64,000 nt of DNA from Astropecten irregularis (taxonomy: Eukaryota; Echinodermata; Asteroidea; Paxillosida; Astropectinidae), in the NCBI GenBank assembly GCA_963971285.1, contig OZ020244.1, forward strand, positions 7,316,001 to 7,380,000. The letters run 5' to 3'. Made by a program: the position numbers and the translations under genes. Under the pieces are notes generated by a model, which made no database searches, was not told the origin of the DNA, and saw only the letters and a list, made by a program, of their open reading frames with translations. Shown piece by piece: positions 1-10,555 of the stretch. Within the stretch, counting starts at the first letter, position 1. Each line of letters opens with the position of its first letter.

Positions 1-59
1 TTGAAGTTGATTAAGAAACAGCTAACTGTAAACGGAGCAAGTTATTTCGAACATATTCG

Positions 60-770
60 ATAATCAATACTTGTTCTCGGTGAACACATTGAACTCAAAA
101 GGTTACCTTTGTTCCGAATGGTCGAAATTTCGACCGATGCAGACGATTCAATTTGTTTGCAGTGTATGTATGAGATAAAGTCCCTAACCAGTCTGGGAAT
201 AAACTCCCAACAGCTCGCTGAACAAAGAAATCTGGCTTGGACAACATATGTTGTGTCTCAGCTCTAAACCTGTTTTGACCGATGCTGACTGTTAAATTCA
301 ATCCGCTGTGTATGTACGAGATTAAGTACCGAACCTTCTGGAAATAAACTCCCCACAGCTCACTGCACTGTAAGGTATCTGGATTGGACAACATAATTAT
401 GTAGTGTCTCTGATCCTGTTTTGACCGATGCAGACGGTTAAATTTGTTCGCAGTGTATGTACGAGTCAAAGTACCAAACAGTCAGGGGAATCAACTCCCC
501 CACAGCTCGCTGCACTGAAGTATCTGGTTTGGCAACATATGTAGTGTCTCAGCCGTAACATGTTATGACCATGGAGCTATAGGAAGTTGACCGATCAATT
601 TGTTCAATTTGTTCGCAGTGTATGTAAACGAGATAAAGTACCAAACTCTAGTCTAGAGAATTAACACCACAGCTCGCTGGACAAACGAATCTGGCTTGGA
701 CAACACATGAAGAGTCTCAGCACTAAACGTGTTTTGACCGATGCAGACGGATATATTAGCCCGCTTTCTA
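60..770. repeat. Tandem repeat, unit about 146 bp
   Basis: The phrase GACCGATGCNGAC recurs at about 132, 277, 423 and, in degenerate form, near 570 and 735. Each copy is followed by a shared block (GCAGTGTATGTA... then AACTCCC.ACAGCTCGCTG). Spacing is 145-150 bp, giving four to five diverged units. Reading frames here contain the repeat in every phase and show no protein-like pattern, so I treat the block as non-coding satellite-type sequence. Confidence 0.8.
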
Positions 771-1600
771 TTTTACAAATAAGGTACCGGATATTCTGTT
801 AAGAAACACAAAAGACCATTGGGTGGTCGAAACAATGTTCCACACCCGAACTTGGTGTGACATGTTTACAAGTGTCATACTCAATTGTGTTATCAAACAT
901 CTACGAGAACTGAGAAATTGGGCAAAATCCTGGCATCCGGTGTCTGCTTAATCGAGTAATTAATAGAACAAACAGCATCTCCACACTTTTCGTCAGACTA
1001 ATTGCCAGTCGCGTATAAATATACCCCAGTACGATCGGCTGCCACCAGTCATCGACCAAACTTTGCCACTGTGCACAAGTCTATAGCTGCCATGTCTCAA
1101 GACGAATACACTTGATGTTGGGTCTCCGGACCCATCTCTGTCTCAACTTGAAGAGTAGTATATAAAATGGGGGTTCTGGGCCACTTCGCCCGAGCACCAG
1201 GCGCACCCGGGCTTGTCGCGCACCAGGCACGTTATCACGGTAAAAAGGTCACTCCATTGCGCGCGCCGCGTTGGTGATTGGCACCAGCCTTGGTGTTAAT
1301 CATTAACATCTACCCCCCACGCTCGCCCGGGCATGCGGCTAATTATAACGGTCCAAAGGCCACTCTATAGCCTGTATTAGAGTGACCTTCATGTATTCAT
1401 GCATAAAGGTGTAGTACCTTTTGTACAGCATTTCAACACGGCGTCATAGATGGAAAGTACGTTAGGCACTCGCCTCTCACCAATGTGGACTGGGTTCAAT
1501 CCTCGGGCCTGTTCTTTTTCCCTCCACAAAAATCAACACTTGACGCGATGCGGGAACCCGCTTTGTCGGAGTAATTATCCAGATCTAGATCCAGAGAACA
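771..1600. other. No gene seen; unassigned sequence
   Basis: No convincing coding region. It contains TATA-like strings (near 1012 and 1160) but no gene downstream of them. A stretch near 1290-1310 (CCTTGGTGTTAATCATTAAC) reappears in inverted orientation near 3094-3115. This may be an old element boundary, but the match is too short to define one. Confidence 0.4.
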
Positions 1601-2612
1601 ACGTTCATGCATCTAAGGTACACAATAGCATAGCAACGACGTTCATACAAGGAACGCGGTATCTAAGGTACACAATAGCATAGCAACGACGTTCATACAA
1701 GGAACGCGGTATCTAAGGTACACAATTGCATAGCAACGACGTTCATACAAGGAATGCGGTATCTAAGGTACACAATAGCATAGCAACGACGTTCATACAA
1801 GGAACGCGGTATCTAAGGTACACAATAGCATAGCAACGACGTTCATACAAGGAATGCGATATCTAAGGTACACAATAGCATAGCAACGACGTTCATACAA
1901 GGAACGCGGTATCTAAGGTACACAATAGCATAGCAACGACGTTCATACAAGGAATGCGGTATCTAAGGTACACAATAGCATAGCAACAACGTTCATACAA
2001 GGAATGCGGTATCTAAGGTACACAATAGCATAGCAACGACGGTCTTACAAGGAACGCGGTATCTAAGGTACACAATAGCATAGCAACGACGTTCATACAA
2101 GGAATGCGGTATCTAAGGTACACAATAGCATAGCAACGACGTTCATACAGGCTGCGTTCGAGCGGTTACTCCCGGTAACACGAGAGTGATGCGCGCGCAA
2201 TACTCTCCGGTGCAGGAGTATACTCCCCGACGCTGGAGAGTATACTCTCGCGGACCCGAGTGTCGTACTCCGGCTGTTCGAGCGCTCAGGAGTATACTCG
2301 TGTTAACACGAGTAGCTCGCTCGAACGCAGCCACAAGGAACGCGGTATCTAAGGTACACAATAGCATAGCAACGACGTTCATACAAGGAATGCGGTATCT
2401 AAGGTACACAATAGCATAGCAAAGACGTTCATACAAGGAACGCAGTATCTAAGGTACACAATAGCATAGCAACGACGTTCATACAAGGAACGCGGTATCT
2501 AAGGTACACAATAGCATAGCAACGACGTTCATACAAGGAACGCGGTATCTAAGGTACACAATAGCATAGCAACGACGTTCATACAAGGAAAGCAGTATCT
2601 AAGGTACAAGTA
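1601..2612. repeat. 50-bp minisatellite array, about 17 units
   Basis: A 50-bp unit containing ATCTAAGGTACACAATAGCA and then TAGCAACGACGTTCATACAA repeats every 50 bp from about 1611, with only scattered substitutions. About eleven units precede an insertion at 2150 and six follow it. Degenerate copies continue near 2700-2770 and 3020-3085. Units are contiguous with no unique spacers, so this is a minisatellite and not a CRISPR array. Confidence 0.95.
2150..2332. mobile_element. 183-bp MITE inside the minisatellite, 3-bp target duplication
   Basis: The 50-bp array is interrupted exactly between two copies of ACA (2147-2149 and 2333-2335). The insert begins GGCTGCGTTCGAGCG and ends with its perfect inverse, a 15-bp terminal inverted repeat. 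It carries internal palindromes (CTCGTGTTAACACGAG and two GAGTATACTC types). Because the array is regular, the empty site can be read directly, which makes the duplication unambiguous. A 3-bp duplication is known for PIF/Harbinger and CACTA elements, but ACA is not the usual Harbinger TWA, so the superfamily is left open. Confidence 0.9.
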
Positions 2613-3349
2613 GTATATAAAGTAGCGGTTTTGGCGCACAGCCCGTGCCGGCCCCCAGCCCAATGGTTTACATTTATTGGTTGTTATGGACATGACCAGG
2701 CGTTCTTACAGGAACATGGTATCCAAGGTAAACAACACCATAGCAACGGCGTTCCTACAGGAACACCAGATGTGAGTGTTAGCTTCACTTGCAGGCATGT
2801 TGGCCACAAGTTACTGACGCAGGCTACGGCGGGAACGTCATCACACATCAGCCCACAGTGTGGTTTTATCTGATAACACAGACCAAAGTCCGATCGCATG
2901 GAATAGTTGTCTGACTTGGTTGGACAGATAACATAATTGGGTATAAAGAGGACTGTGGCAAAATGAAAATGTCTATAGACATAGGGTGGCTCAAAGGGAA
3001 AATTACAAAAAGATGGCTTATACGTTCATGCAGGAACACTGTATCTAAGGAACACAACATAGCAACGACGTTCATACAGGAACGCCGCGTTAATGATTAA
3101 CACCAAGGTTGGTGTCGATCTACCCGAGGAGGAAGCGGGTCAAAGGTCACCTCTATAGCAATCAGCCATGGGGGCGCTATTTTTTTTGTTTTACAGTGGT
3201 TGGTAAAAAACAGTCCAATGCCATGTAGACAAAAAAAAAATGTGCAAAAAAGCCGGAAGGGGGCTAACAGGCCACTAACTAGGCCTGTCTTTGCAGCGGG
3301 CGATCAGGGGATGTGCGCGATGTATGAAAAAGTTTGAAGCAACCACATT
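2613..3349. other. Degenerate repeat copies; no gene seen
   Basis: Holds decayed copies of the 50-bp unit and homopolymer runs (T near 3180, A near 3230). The left limit of the Polinton fragment falls somewhere in about 3200-3350. No terminal repeat could be recognised there, so this end of the Polinton is probably truncated. Confidence 0.4.
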
Positions 3350-4012
3350 TTATGTCGATGTCGGTTTGGCGGCAGCGAGCTCTTTCATTAGTGAGGCTCG
3401 GGCCTCGGCCATGAGCTCGTTTTTTTACCGCTTCGCTCCCTTGAGCGGCGTAAGCTTTGCGAGATTTTTTTCTGAATATCAGCCTTCATTTGGCTATATT
3501 TTTCTACTTCGTCGAGTACGAGCTTTGAATTTGGATTGGGAGATGTGCCCATCGCTAAGCGCGTTTGAGATCACACCCGTTATGCTGTTGAGCTTAGATA
3601 GGGCGATAATGCGAATCTCGTCGTGTTTTTCGGCTTTTACTAGGAGTCGCCGTGAGACGTATTTCCCGGCAATACCGGTCAGACCACAAACGAGAGCAGC
3701 CGCCTCGAGTGCAACGACAACGGGTGCGGCTATAATCGTGGAGAGCAGACCCACACCTGCCGCACCCATTCCCAGACTAAATGCGACCAATACTGTGTCA
3801 ACGCCATCAACGACGTTAATAGCTCTGCGGTATTTTTTGTATAGCTTGGCTCTTTCATCTCTCTCGTGCTCTAGGCGGCGCTCGAGATCGCAGATTTCAG
3901 TAAGACGAAAGCTAGACCCCTCGTCTTGTTGCGACCCGGGTGGATCGAGCTTAGGATATATCGACTCTATTTCACTCGTCTCGACTGGCGGCGCTGTTGG
4001 CAGCTTAGGCAT
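3350..4012 (-). pseudogene. Polinton small membrane protein with coiled coil, frameshifted
   Basis: The open frame (ATG at 4012, just overlapping the stop of the upstream gene) gives an acidic N-terminus, a charged helical stretch (ERRLEHERDERAKLYKKYRR) and then a long hydrophobic glycine/alanine segment (about residues 70-125) likely to enter a membrane. This architecture recurs in Polintons of marine invertebrates as an uncharacterised protein. The frame stops at 3494, but protein-like sequence continues in other frames (EKYSQMKADIQK near 3480, then ELMAEARASLMKEL near 3400) to a stop at about 3350. At least two frameshifts lie near 3525 and in the A/T runs at 3420-3470. Function unknown. 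Confidence 0.7.
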
Positions 4013-4682
4013 TTTCTCGAATCTCAAGAACTGCGGTGATGGGTCTCTGATGGTTTTTCACTACCACACCTTTTTCATCTAACACACGTATTTTTAATTG
4101 ATGAATATATCCAATTTGTAATTTTTTATACATGGGGTATGGAGGGGTTATGTCTACAGTACCACCAGCTGCGGCTGGGACTATCGCAAACAGGGTCGAG
4201 GGAGCACCATCAACATGATTAGAGCTGGTTGAGAGTTGGTCGAGATAAATATAAAACCACTTGTGGGGAATAAATTGTACCGGGTTGTCTCCCTCATACA
4301 TCCCACCAAACCAACCCTTTTCGTCAATGTCCAGAATCCGACGTAAATCTTTATTGAGTTTTATCTCGATATCATCTAGGATAGTTAAAGCAATAATACC
4401 ATTATGCTTGTTTATTTTGAGTGTTAAAATAGGAACCGCTTCTATTAAGATTGTTGATAGATCTTCAAAGGTATATAACCCATGTGGAATCTCAATCTTT
4501 CTGTCGACAGTAGTTCTAGCCCTAGAGCGGAGCATAACTTCAGAGGATGAACCCACGTTGTGATAGCCAACCTCATAATGGAGTTCTCGGAGGGCGACAT
4601 GGAGCTTTCCGCCTGTATTGTCTACAGGTGAATTGAGAGTCGTAGCTTCTTCATTTTGAAGTTGAGTCATTGTAATAAACAT
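4005..4682 (-). CDS. Polinton structural-type protein, possible minor capsid (penton-like)
   Basis: An uninterrupted 225-codon frame with ATG at 4682; an alternative in-frame ATG lies at 4669. The C-terminal third (residues about 140-222) has a beta-rich pattern ending in LKIRVLDEKG...AVLEIREN, which resembles the C-terminus of the predicted minor capsid (single jelly-roll) proteins of Polintons. Its stop overlaps the ATG of the next gene (3350-4012), suggesting a shared transcript. The start is only 9 bp from the divergent plus-strand gene at 4692, so both promoters must be compressed. The minor-capsid assignment is an inference from position and fold pattern. It is the only larger Polinton gene here without a visible break. 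Confidence 0.6.
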   Translation of the reverse strand: MFITMTQLQNEEATTLNSPVDNTGGKLHVALRELHYEVGYHNVGSSSEVMLRSRARTTVDRKIEIPHGLYTFEDLSTILIEAVPILTLKINKHNGIIALTILDDIEIKLNKDLRRILDIDEKGWFGGMYEGDNPVQFIPHKWFYIYLDQLSTSSNHVDGAPSTLFAIVPAAAGGTVDITPPYPMYKKLQIGYIHQLKIRVLDEKGVVVKNHQRPITAVLEIRENA

Positions 4683-4691
4683 GGTTGTATT

Positions 4692-4992
4692 ATGGAGTCA
4701 CCGTTTCAGTTTAATAGCGATGCGCAGTACCAGCCTGGGGTGCAAGCCGGCGCAAAGAGTGTGCCACAACTCGTCGAAGCCCGCGTTCAGATACGAGCGA
4801 GCATACCCGGCGAGTTCGACGAATGGTCCGAGGCGCAGTACCCCGACGTGTTATAAAAATATCGTCTGCCACGGGTGACCTCGGACAAATTTGTCCAGGC
4901 TTGGAATTCAAGCCCGATGAAATTTTGGCAAAACAAGGTCAACTTTGCAGTGTGGTGTGCTACCACAGGGTGCGGTGTCTCTACAGAGGACC
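4692..4992 (+). pseudogene. N-terminal piece of an uncharacterised Polinton protein, cut by a LINE
   Basis: Starts at ATG 4692. The frame has a stop near 4854 (about 55 codons); protein-like sequence then continues in a shifted frame (KFVQAWNSSPMKFWQ..., WCATTGCGVS) until about 4992, where a (TTA)n LINE tail begins on the minus strand. The protein resumes at 15782 with ARSLYRFNVYYQ. The two pieces match the beginning and middle of one conserved, uncharacterised Polinton protein. The function is unknown; a virion component is possible because it lies among capsid-type genes. Confidence 0.75.
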
Positions 4993-4993
4993 T

Positions 4994-6280
4994 TAATAAT
5001 AATAATAATAATAAGCATTTATATAGCGCCATCTATCTAGAAAACTATTCCGAGGCGCTGGAGAGAAATTGATACAAAGAAAAGATACAAACGATTCATA
5101 CAAATAATTATTTATACAAAAATAAGGATCATGGGAGTACCTGATTAAAGTGTGATTGAAACAAATGGGTCTTAAGTTGCAATTTGAACTTGTCTAAGGA
5201 TGAGGATGTGCGAATGCCTATCGGTAGAGTATTCCAGAGAGCTGTTACTGCTGATGAAAATGCCCTATTCCCATAAGTAGTGTGTGTCCTAGGTGTCACA
5301 AGAAGACACTTATTAGATGATCGGAGACTACGTTGAGGAATATATGGTGAAATAAGTTCATGGAGATAACTTGGAGCTAAACCGTTGACTATTTTCCACG
5401 CTAAAAGTAATATTTTGAATTGGATTCTCTCACGTACTGGTAGCCAATGAAGTTTCTGTAAAACAGGTGAAATGTGATCAAATTTGGAGGTCTTAGAGAG
5501 GACTCTGGCTGCTGCGTTCAGGGCATGTTGTAGTTTATCTAGATTTTGTTTAGAAATATTGAACAAAAGAACATTACCAATATTCAACCGAGATAAACAA
5601 ATGCATGTACCAAGATCGCAGCTGATTTGTCATCCAGAGTTCTCCTAAAACTTTTAATGTTACGGATATTATAATACACAGACTGACAAATTTTCTTTAC
5701 ATGTGTATCCATAGACATATTCATATCAAAGACAACACCAAGATTTCGTACAAATGCAGCGGGAGTAATCCGTGCACTACCAATATTTACATGTTGTGTT
5801 TTTATCAGACGTTGTTGATACTTAGATGAAACAATGAGCAGTTCTGACTTAGATTCATTTAGCTTTAGTTTGTTTACAAGCATCCATGATCTCATATCTG
5901 CAAGGCAGTTTTCCAAGCGATGTTTTGCAGACAATTCGCTTGCTGGGTCGGATGGATCGAAAGGTATATAAAGTTGTGTGCCGTCAGCGTAGAGATGAAT
6001 CATTATACCGTGCCTACGTGCGATGCTTGCAAGAGGAGAAGAATACATGATGAAAACAATGGTCCGAGGACTGATCCTTGGGGGACTCCATATTTCAACT
6101 CAGCAGGAGAAGATGTTGAATCACAGATCTTAACCACCTGCGATCTGTACTTCAGGTACGATGTAATCCATTTAAGGACAACTCCTCCGACTCCAAAGGC
6201 GGTTGATAGGTCCAATAACACAAGAAAGACTGCCTGCTTGTTGTCCAACGAACAAAGAATGTCATTAGATACGCGGACGA
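4994..6280 (-). mobile_element. CR1/L2-like LINE, 3' part (RT C-terminus and tail), degraded
   Basis: Minus-strand frames at 6248-6003, 6048-5584 and 5587-5129 together give the later half of a non-LTR reverse transcriptase: LDLSTAFG, YGVPQGSVLGPLF-type text, the active-site block YADGTQLY (the second catalytic Asp of YADD is Gly here), LKLNESKSELL, and the C-terminal LHWLPVRERIQFKILLL region typical of CR1/L2-clade elements. The element ends at lower coordinates in CGCTATATAAATGC followed by a TTA-repeat tail (about 4994-5015), as in many L2-like LINEs. The frames differ, so it is dead. The 5' continuation is at 15554-15780. Confidence 0.85.
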
Positions 6281-6423
6281 TAGACTATGGGACGAAGTGC
6301 AAAAAGTCTTCTAGAGAATGATTTTCGTGGCCACCATCGAGGGAGGGGCTGAATTTTGCACCAGTTGACTATGAGGACATGCTGATCACATATCTGCTTG
6401 TTCCCCCTTGCAAAAGTGGCACG
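6281..6423. repeat. Left terminal inverted repeat of the 9.27-kb element
   Basis: Pairs with 15421-15553 in inverse orientation. The outermost 15 bp are identical. Matching then resumes at TTCGTGG..CC..TCGAGGGAGGG and at TTGTTCCCCC...GCAAA...TGGCAC, with indels between. Confidence 0.75.
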
Positions 6424-8151
6424 TTTGGGAGAAATTCGGCAAAAAAGGATGGGGGCGAAAGCCCCTAATTGTACGTACGGTCACATGGGGCGAGTTGGGT
6501 TTTTTCGCGTGCACTCTTTGAAAATTTCGCCCCAAGTCACTTCGTCCCCGTGAATTTTCAGACAAACTCGCCCCCCATTGTTCGTTAGCCTAATGTAGTA
6601 CAGCAACAGAAATCCGATTGTAATGTACATTCATGAGTCGAGAAGGAACGTGAGTTTCCTTCTCAAAACCCCACTTCCCAATACTTTAGTACAGTCTTTC
6701 AGCTGATTAAAATAATCTGATTATTTTCATGAGTGCCTCCCCAGTTTTGGTGAAATTGTCTTAAACATGATTTGAAGAGTTTACTTATTAAATAAAGATC
6801 GATAACTGAAGATGTTTGAAAATACTGCCTTCTTTTCTTGAAAATCTTTCTAAAATTGTAGCACTTTCTGAAAAAGTAAGACAAGACAATCTAAAAGATT
6901 TTTTTTTTATAATAATTATTTTTTCATAATAATTATATTGACACAAAAATTCAAGCAAAGAATAGTCACCAAAATCTTTATTTCTCATCATGTAACACAT
7001 AAAATGTGCATGTATTTATTTTTTCTTTGAGGAATTGAGTACACTTACATTACCTTAAAAATACCACTATTAACAAACTATCAAGCCTATACTTTACAGC
7101 GGCAATGAAGGTAATTGTCCTAGATGTCCTAGATATTTGTCTTATGATACCTGTGTTCACTAATATGACAGAATTTTTCAACCTGCTAAGGAGTGACCGA
7201 GCATAACTAATGTGATTGAAACACAAGTTCTATATGACACGTACTCAAGCATAGTAAAACAAAACATGTTCAACGTTGACATAATTAATGATAGAAAATA
7301 TGTACGTATGTACATATGGTGCAAGGTCTCAAACATGTACCCCACTTTCATGAAATTGGGTATAAGGTGTCAAAATATTCCACCTTACTTAAAAAACAAA
7401 CCAAGTATTGTACTGATTTCTACTATAAAATAAATATTGTCCCATTTGTAAGTACAAGACAACAATGTACAGCAAAAATAAAACCTTTATGAGTATGATG
7501 GTGTTATTCAAGGTGTGTATGTTTGAGTGTACAATAATATGTTCAAACTAAACTTCCAAGGTAGATATATACGCTTTATATGTGCACAGAGCTGAAGGGT
7601 GTAATCATTCCCTGTGATGAAACTGTGAAGTCTTTTTACCTTTTCATTCAAAAATTTACATTAGTTTTAAACCGTACCATTTTACGTAGCTTCAAAATAA
7701 TATGCACCACAGCCGTACTTGTCAGTTGGCTGAAAAACTCAATTCTGCAATCTGCAAATGAGTGATGGTGGCATAACTTAAATTATAAAGGCATCATTCA
7801 AAGTTCCATATACTCAGTGAACTGAAATACAATATTTCAATACACACATCACACTACTGTAAGGTCCTATAAATGTTCATTTTTTATAAATCAGAAAACC
7901 TGATGAATCTGCAGCTTTTCAAAAACTTTGAAAGTACTGTATTTCTTTAATCCCAGCATCCCAGTAACAACACTTTGAAACAGGCATGTTTTACATTTGC
8001 AGTAAAACAATCCCATTCTGCAGACTGCCAAGAAGTGATGGGCTGCAACCAATTATGGAGGCAAAGTTGAAAGTTCTACCTGAAGAAGTATCACAAAAAA
8101 GCTGCAGATACACAAACCCATTTAAGTACACATGTACTTTGCATTACTAAA
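6424..8151. other. Interior of the 9.27-kb element; no gene seen
   Basis: Mostly AT-rich non-coding sequence. The first 200 bp is rich in CGCCCC/GGGGCGA motifs. No reading frame above about 75 codons shows domain-like composition. Confidence 0.4.
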
Positions 8152-8431
8152 AGAAGGTAGGTTTGCGGTGACACCATGTAATCTCTTCTGCGAGAGTGTG
8201 TGGTTCTGAGAAGAACCGGTGGAAGTTATCTCGACGTTCCGATCAAATTCAAAATTTGAATTTTAAAGTGTGCTCTGTTTGTCCTCAGGAGAGCGACACT
8301 CTCCTGAGGACGAACCCGAGGACGAACAGAGCACACTATTTGAAACGTCGAGATAACTTCCACCGGTTCTTCTCAGAACCACACACTCTCACAGAAAAGA
8401 TTACATGGTGTCACCGCAAACCTACCTTCTT
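8152..8431. mobile_element. 280-bp foldback (MITE-like) palindrome
   Basis: The left arm from AGAAGGTAGGTTTGCGGTGA and the right arm ending in TCACCGCAAACCTACCTTCT are near-perfect inverses over more than 100 bp (blocks GTGTGTGGTTCTGAGAAGAA and CGGTGGAAGTTATCTCGACG on both arms). The centre is itself a palindrome, CCTCAGGAGAG-CGA-CACTCTCCTGAGG. No clear target duplication could be read. A transcript across it would form one long hairpin. Confidence 0.85.
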
Positions 8432-10555
8432 TCGAAACATGTACATGTTATGTAAACCCAAACCATTACTTGTTATTGAGCATGTTAAGGTACATGTACA
8501 CTACAGTTTGTGAATACATGTACTCTCATGCACATGGTATGCGTAATTTACATAAATGAATGTCATTGTAATATACTGGGGGTTAAACGCCTCAGACTAG
8601 ATGCTATACAATTGAGGAAGCCATAGACACTCGTATATGTGCAACAAAATAAGTTAATTTATTTATCAAAGAAAATAAATTTACATGAGACTTATATCAT
8701 TAGCATTAAATATGAAATTCCCAAACTTGTCCCTAATCAGGCCTGTTCATATGGCCGTGGCTTAATGTCAGTTCGGCGTTCCGGACACAACATCGGTCAT
8801 CCGCCTCAAAGTTGAGCTTTCATACCTTCCAATTGCTAAGGTTTGAGGGTTGTTCCCCAGGTTCAATGTAAATCTGTACCGGTAGTGGTTACCCCGAAGC
8901 CGACTGACGTTCCACCCCAGATGGGATTTAGGAGTAGCTCAGGACATGATGCCACAAGATTAGAGGTGTCGCCTGGCCCAACGACGGCTATTATAAACAG
9001 AATAGATAGATACAAAACTGCCAAAATACTATTCAATTTTGAGACTCCTATAACATAGGTTCAAACACTTCACGTTTTTGTTTGATGACGTGACACATAC
9101 ATGTGTCAACTGAAAACTAAATCATGCTCAGTGTTATAAAACTTGTCATTTTCCATTTTGACGTTTACCTCAAAGTATTTGGGAGTTAGTATCATTACAT
9201 ATCTTGTCATTTCACAAGACACGTAAACATGCAAGTTAACACTTATAAAAGAAAAGAACACCCCTTTTAGCCTGGAAACAGGGCTATGACCTTATACCAT
9301 TTATAATAAATATATATATACACCCTTGGATTTGCCAAACCCGCCTACAAGTTATGCTCTGTTCAGAAAGTCATCTCAATGTAAATTTGGAGACATATTC
9401 TCCCTTTACACAACCAGGAATTACCGGTGAACAACATCAACTACTGTTTCTACAAATTGTTGCATCACTTAAATTAGGATTTTCTAATAAGTGATACATG
9501 TATTTGCCTTCTTTGGTCCACTATGCAATATCAATATTCATAAATTCATAAACCATAAAAGCACATAATTCACATAATAAATGTCACAGGTTTTAAAACT
9601 TGTGTTAGCTTCCAAGGCTAGGGTGACTTGCAAAAGGGAGAGGGTGTTAGCATCGTCTTCCAGGATGGTCCGGCTGGAGGCTGAACAGCGGACAGGCTCA
9701 AACTCCGTGTCGAACCCAATGTCGGGATTGTTGTGGACTCACACCCACGTAAAGCAAACAAAATTGGTGCCCACAATATCTTCAGGCCCACGGTGTGCAC
9801 ATGTTATGCCCAGTCTGGGTATAACCCCACACCCATGGTTTAAACTGCTGAAGTTTTACTTCATGTAGCACACACCAAGCTTTCTGGTGCACCGACACAC
9901 CCAATATTTGAAGCTGAGGAGAGCACACTGGCTGCTAACCACCTCCCTTGATGTTGAAATTGAAAGTGACTCACATGGCATGGACTCAGAGATTTTATGA
10001 GGTCCACAATACTTGAGATGCAAATACAAGCCCACTTGACACACATTCCATGCACAGAATTCCGTAGGTACTGCCCATACACAATAGAGACTAAGATCCC
10101 TACACAATGGGAACTGGGCCCCATACACATCACTCACACAGAATTCTATGGTGGACTGTATGTGACTTGTACACAAAAAACCTTGGATGAAAAAGTAAGA
10201 GTGACTTAAAGTGCCATCAAAAATAAATAAATAAATAAAATTAGAGAAAAAGTTATATCATGCCCCAGCATAAATTATCCCAATAGTTTATTATTTTAAT
10301 ATATTGTGACAATTAACTCCCCCTCTAAGGAAATACATACCATGTATTTACCCATTCAAAAGATTAAAATCCGTCCTTAACATACAATTTTGGAATCCTT
10401 TAAACTTGACAGTATGTTTCCAAATATTTTACACAATTCCTCACCTATGCTCCGTGTTCAGTTCAGGTATACATGGTCATTGTCCCTTGGTTACAAGTGT
10501 ATACTTACCAGTTACCACTTTTATCCAAAAGGTTCAACGGTTATGATCAAGCAAA
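8432..10555. other. No gene seen; possible 3' flank or LTR of the gypsy element
   Basis: No supported coding region. As the gypsy pol runs on the minus strand and ends at 10556, its 3' LTR should lie in this stretch, but I could not find a second copy of any long block on the other side of pol, so no LTR pair is claimed. A short ATAA/AATA microsatellite lies near 10220. Confidence 0.35.

Noticed and set aside
95..469. 124-codon minus-strand frame
   Set aside because: It spans the 146-bp tandem repeat and shows the repeat translated in different phases; no protein character.
1601..2612. Regular 50-bp repeats as a CRISPR array
   Set aside because: Units are contiguous without unique spacers, and the surroundings are eukaryotic; it is a minisatellite.
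1253..3150. One large element bounded by inverted CCTTGGTGTTAATCATTAAC copies
   Set aside because: Only about 20 bp match, with no target duplication; insufficient to define an element.
3291..4082. 263-codon plus-strand frame
   Set aside because: It is antisense to a Polinton membrane protein whose continuation in other frames is recognisable; composition is Ser/Arg-rich as expected of a shadow frame.
9581..9868. 95-codon plus-strand frame
   Set aside because: No domain, no splice context and no ordered composition; probably chance within a transposon interior.
8432..10555. LTR of the gypsy element
   Set aside because: No block here could be matched to sequence upstream of pol, so no LTR pair can be claimed.
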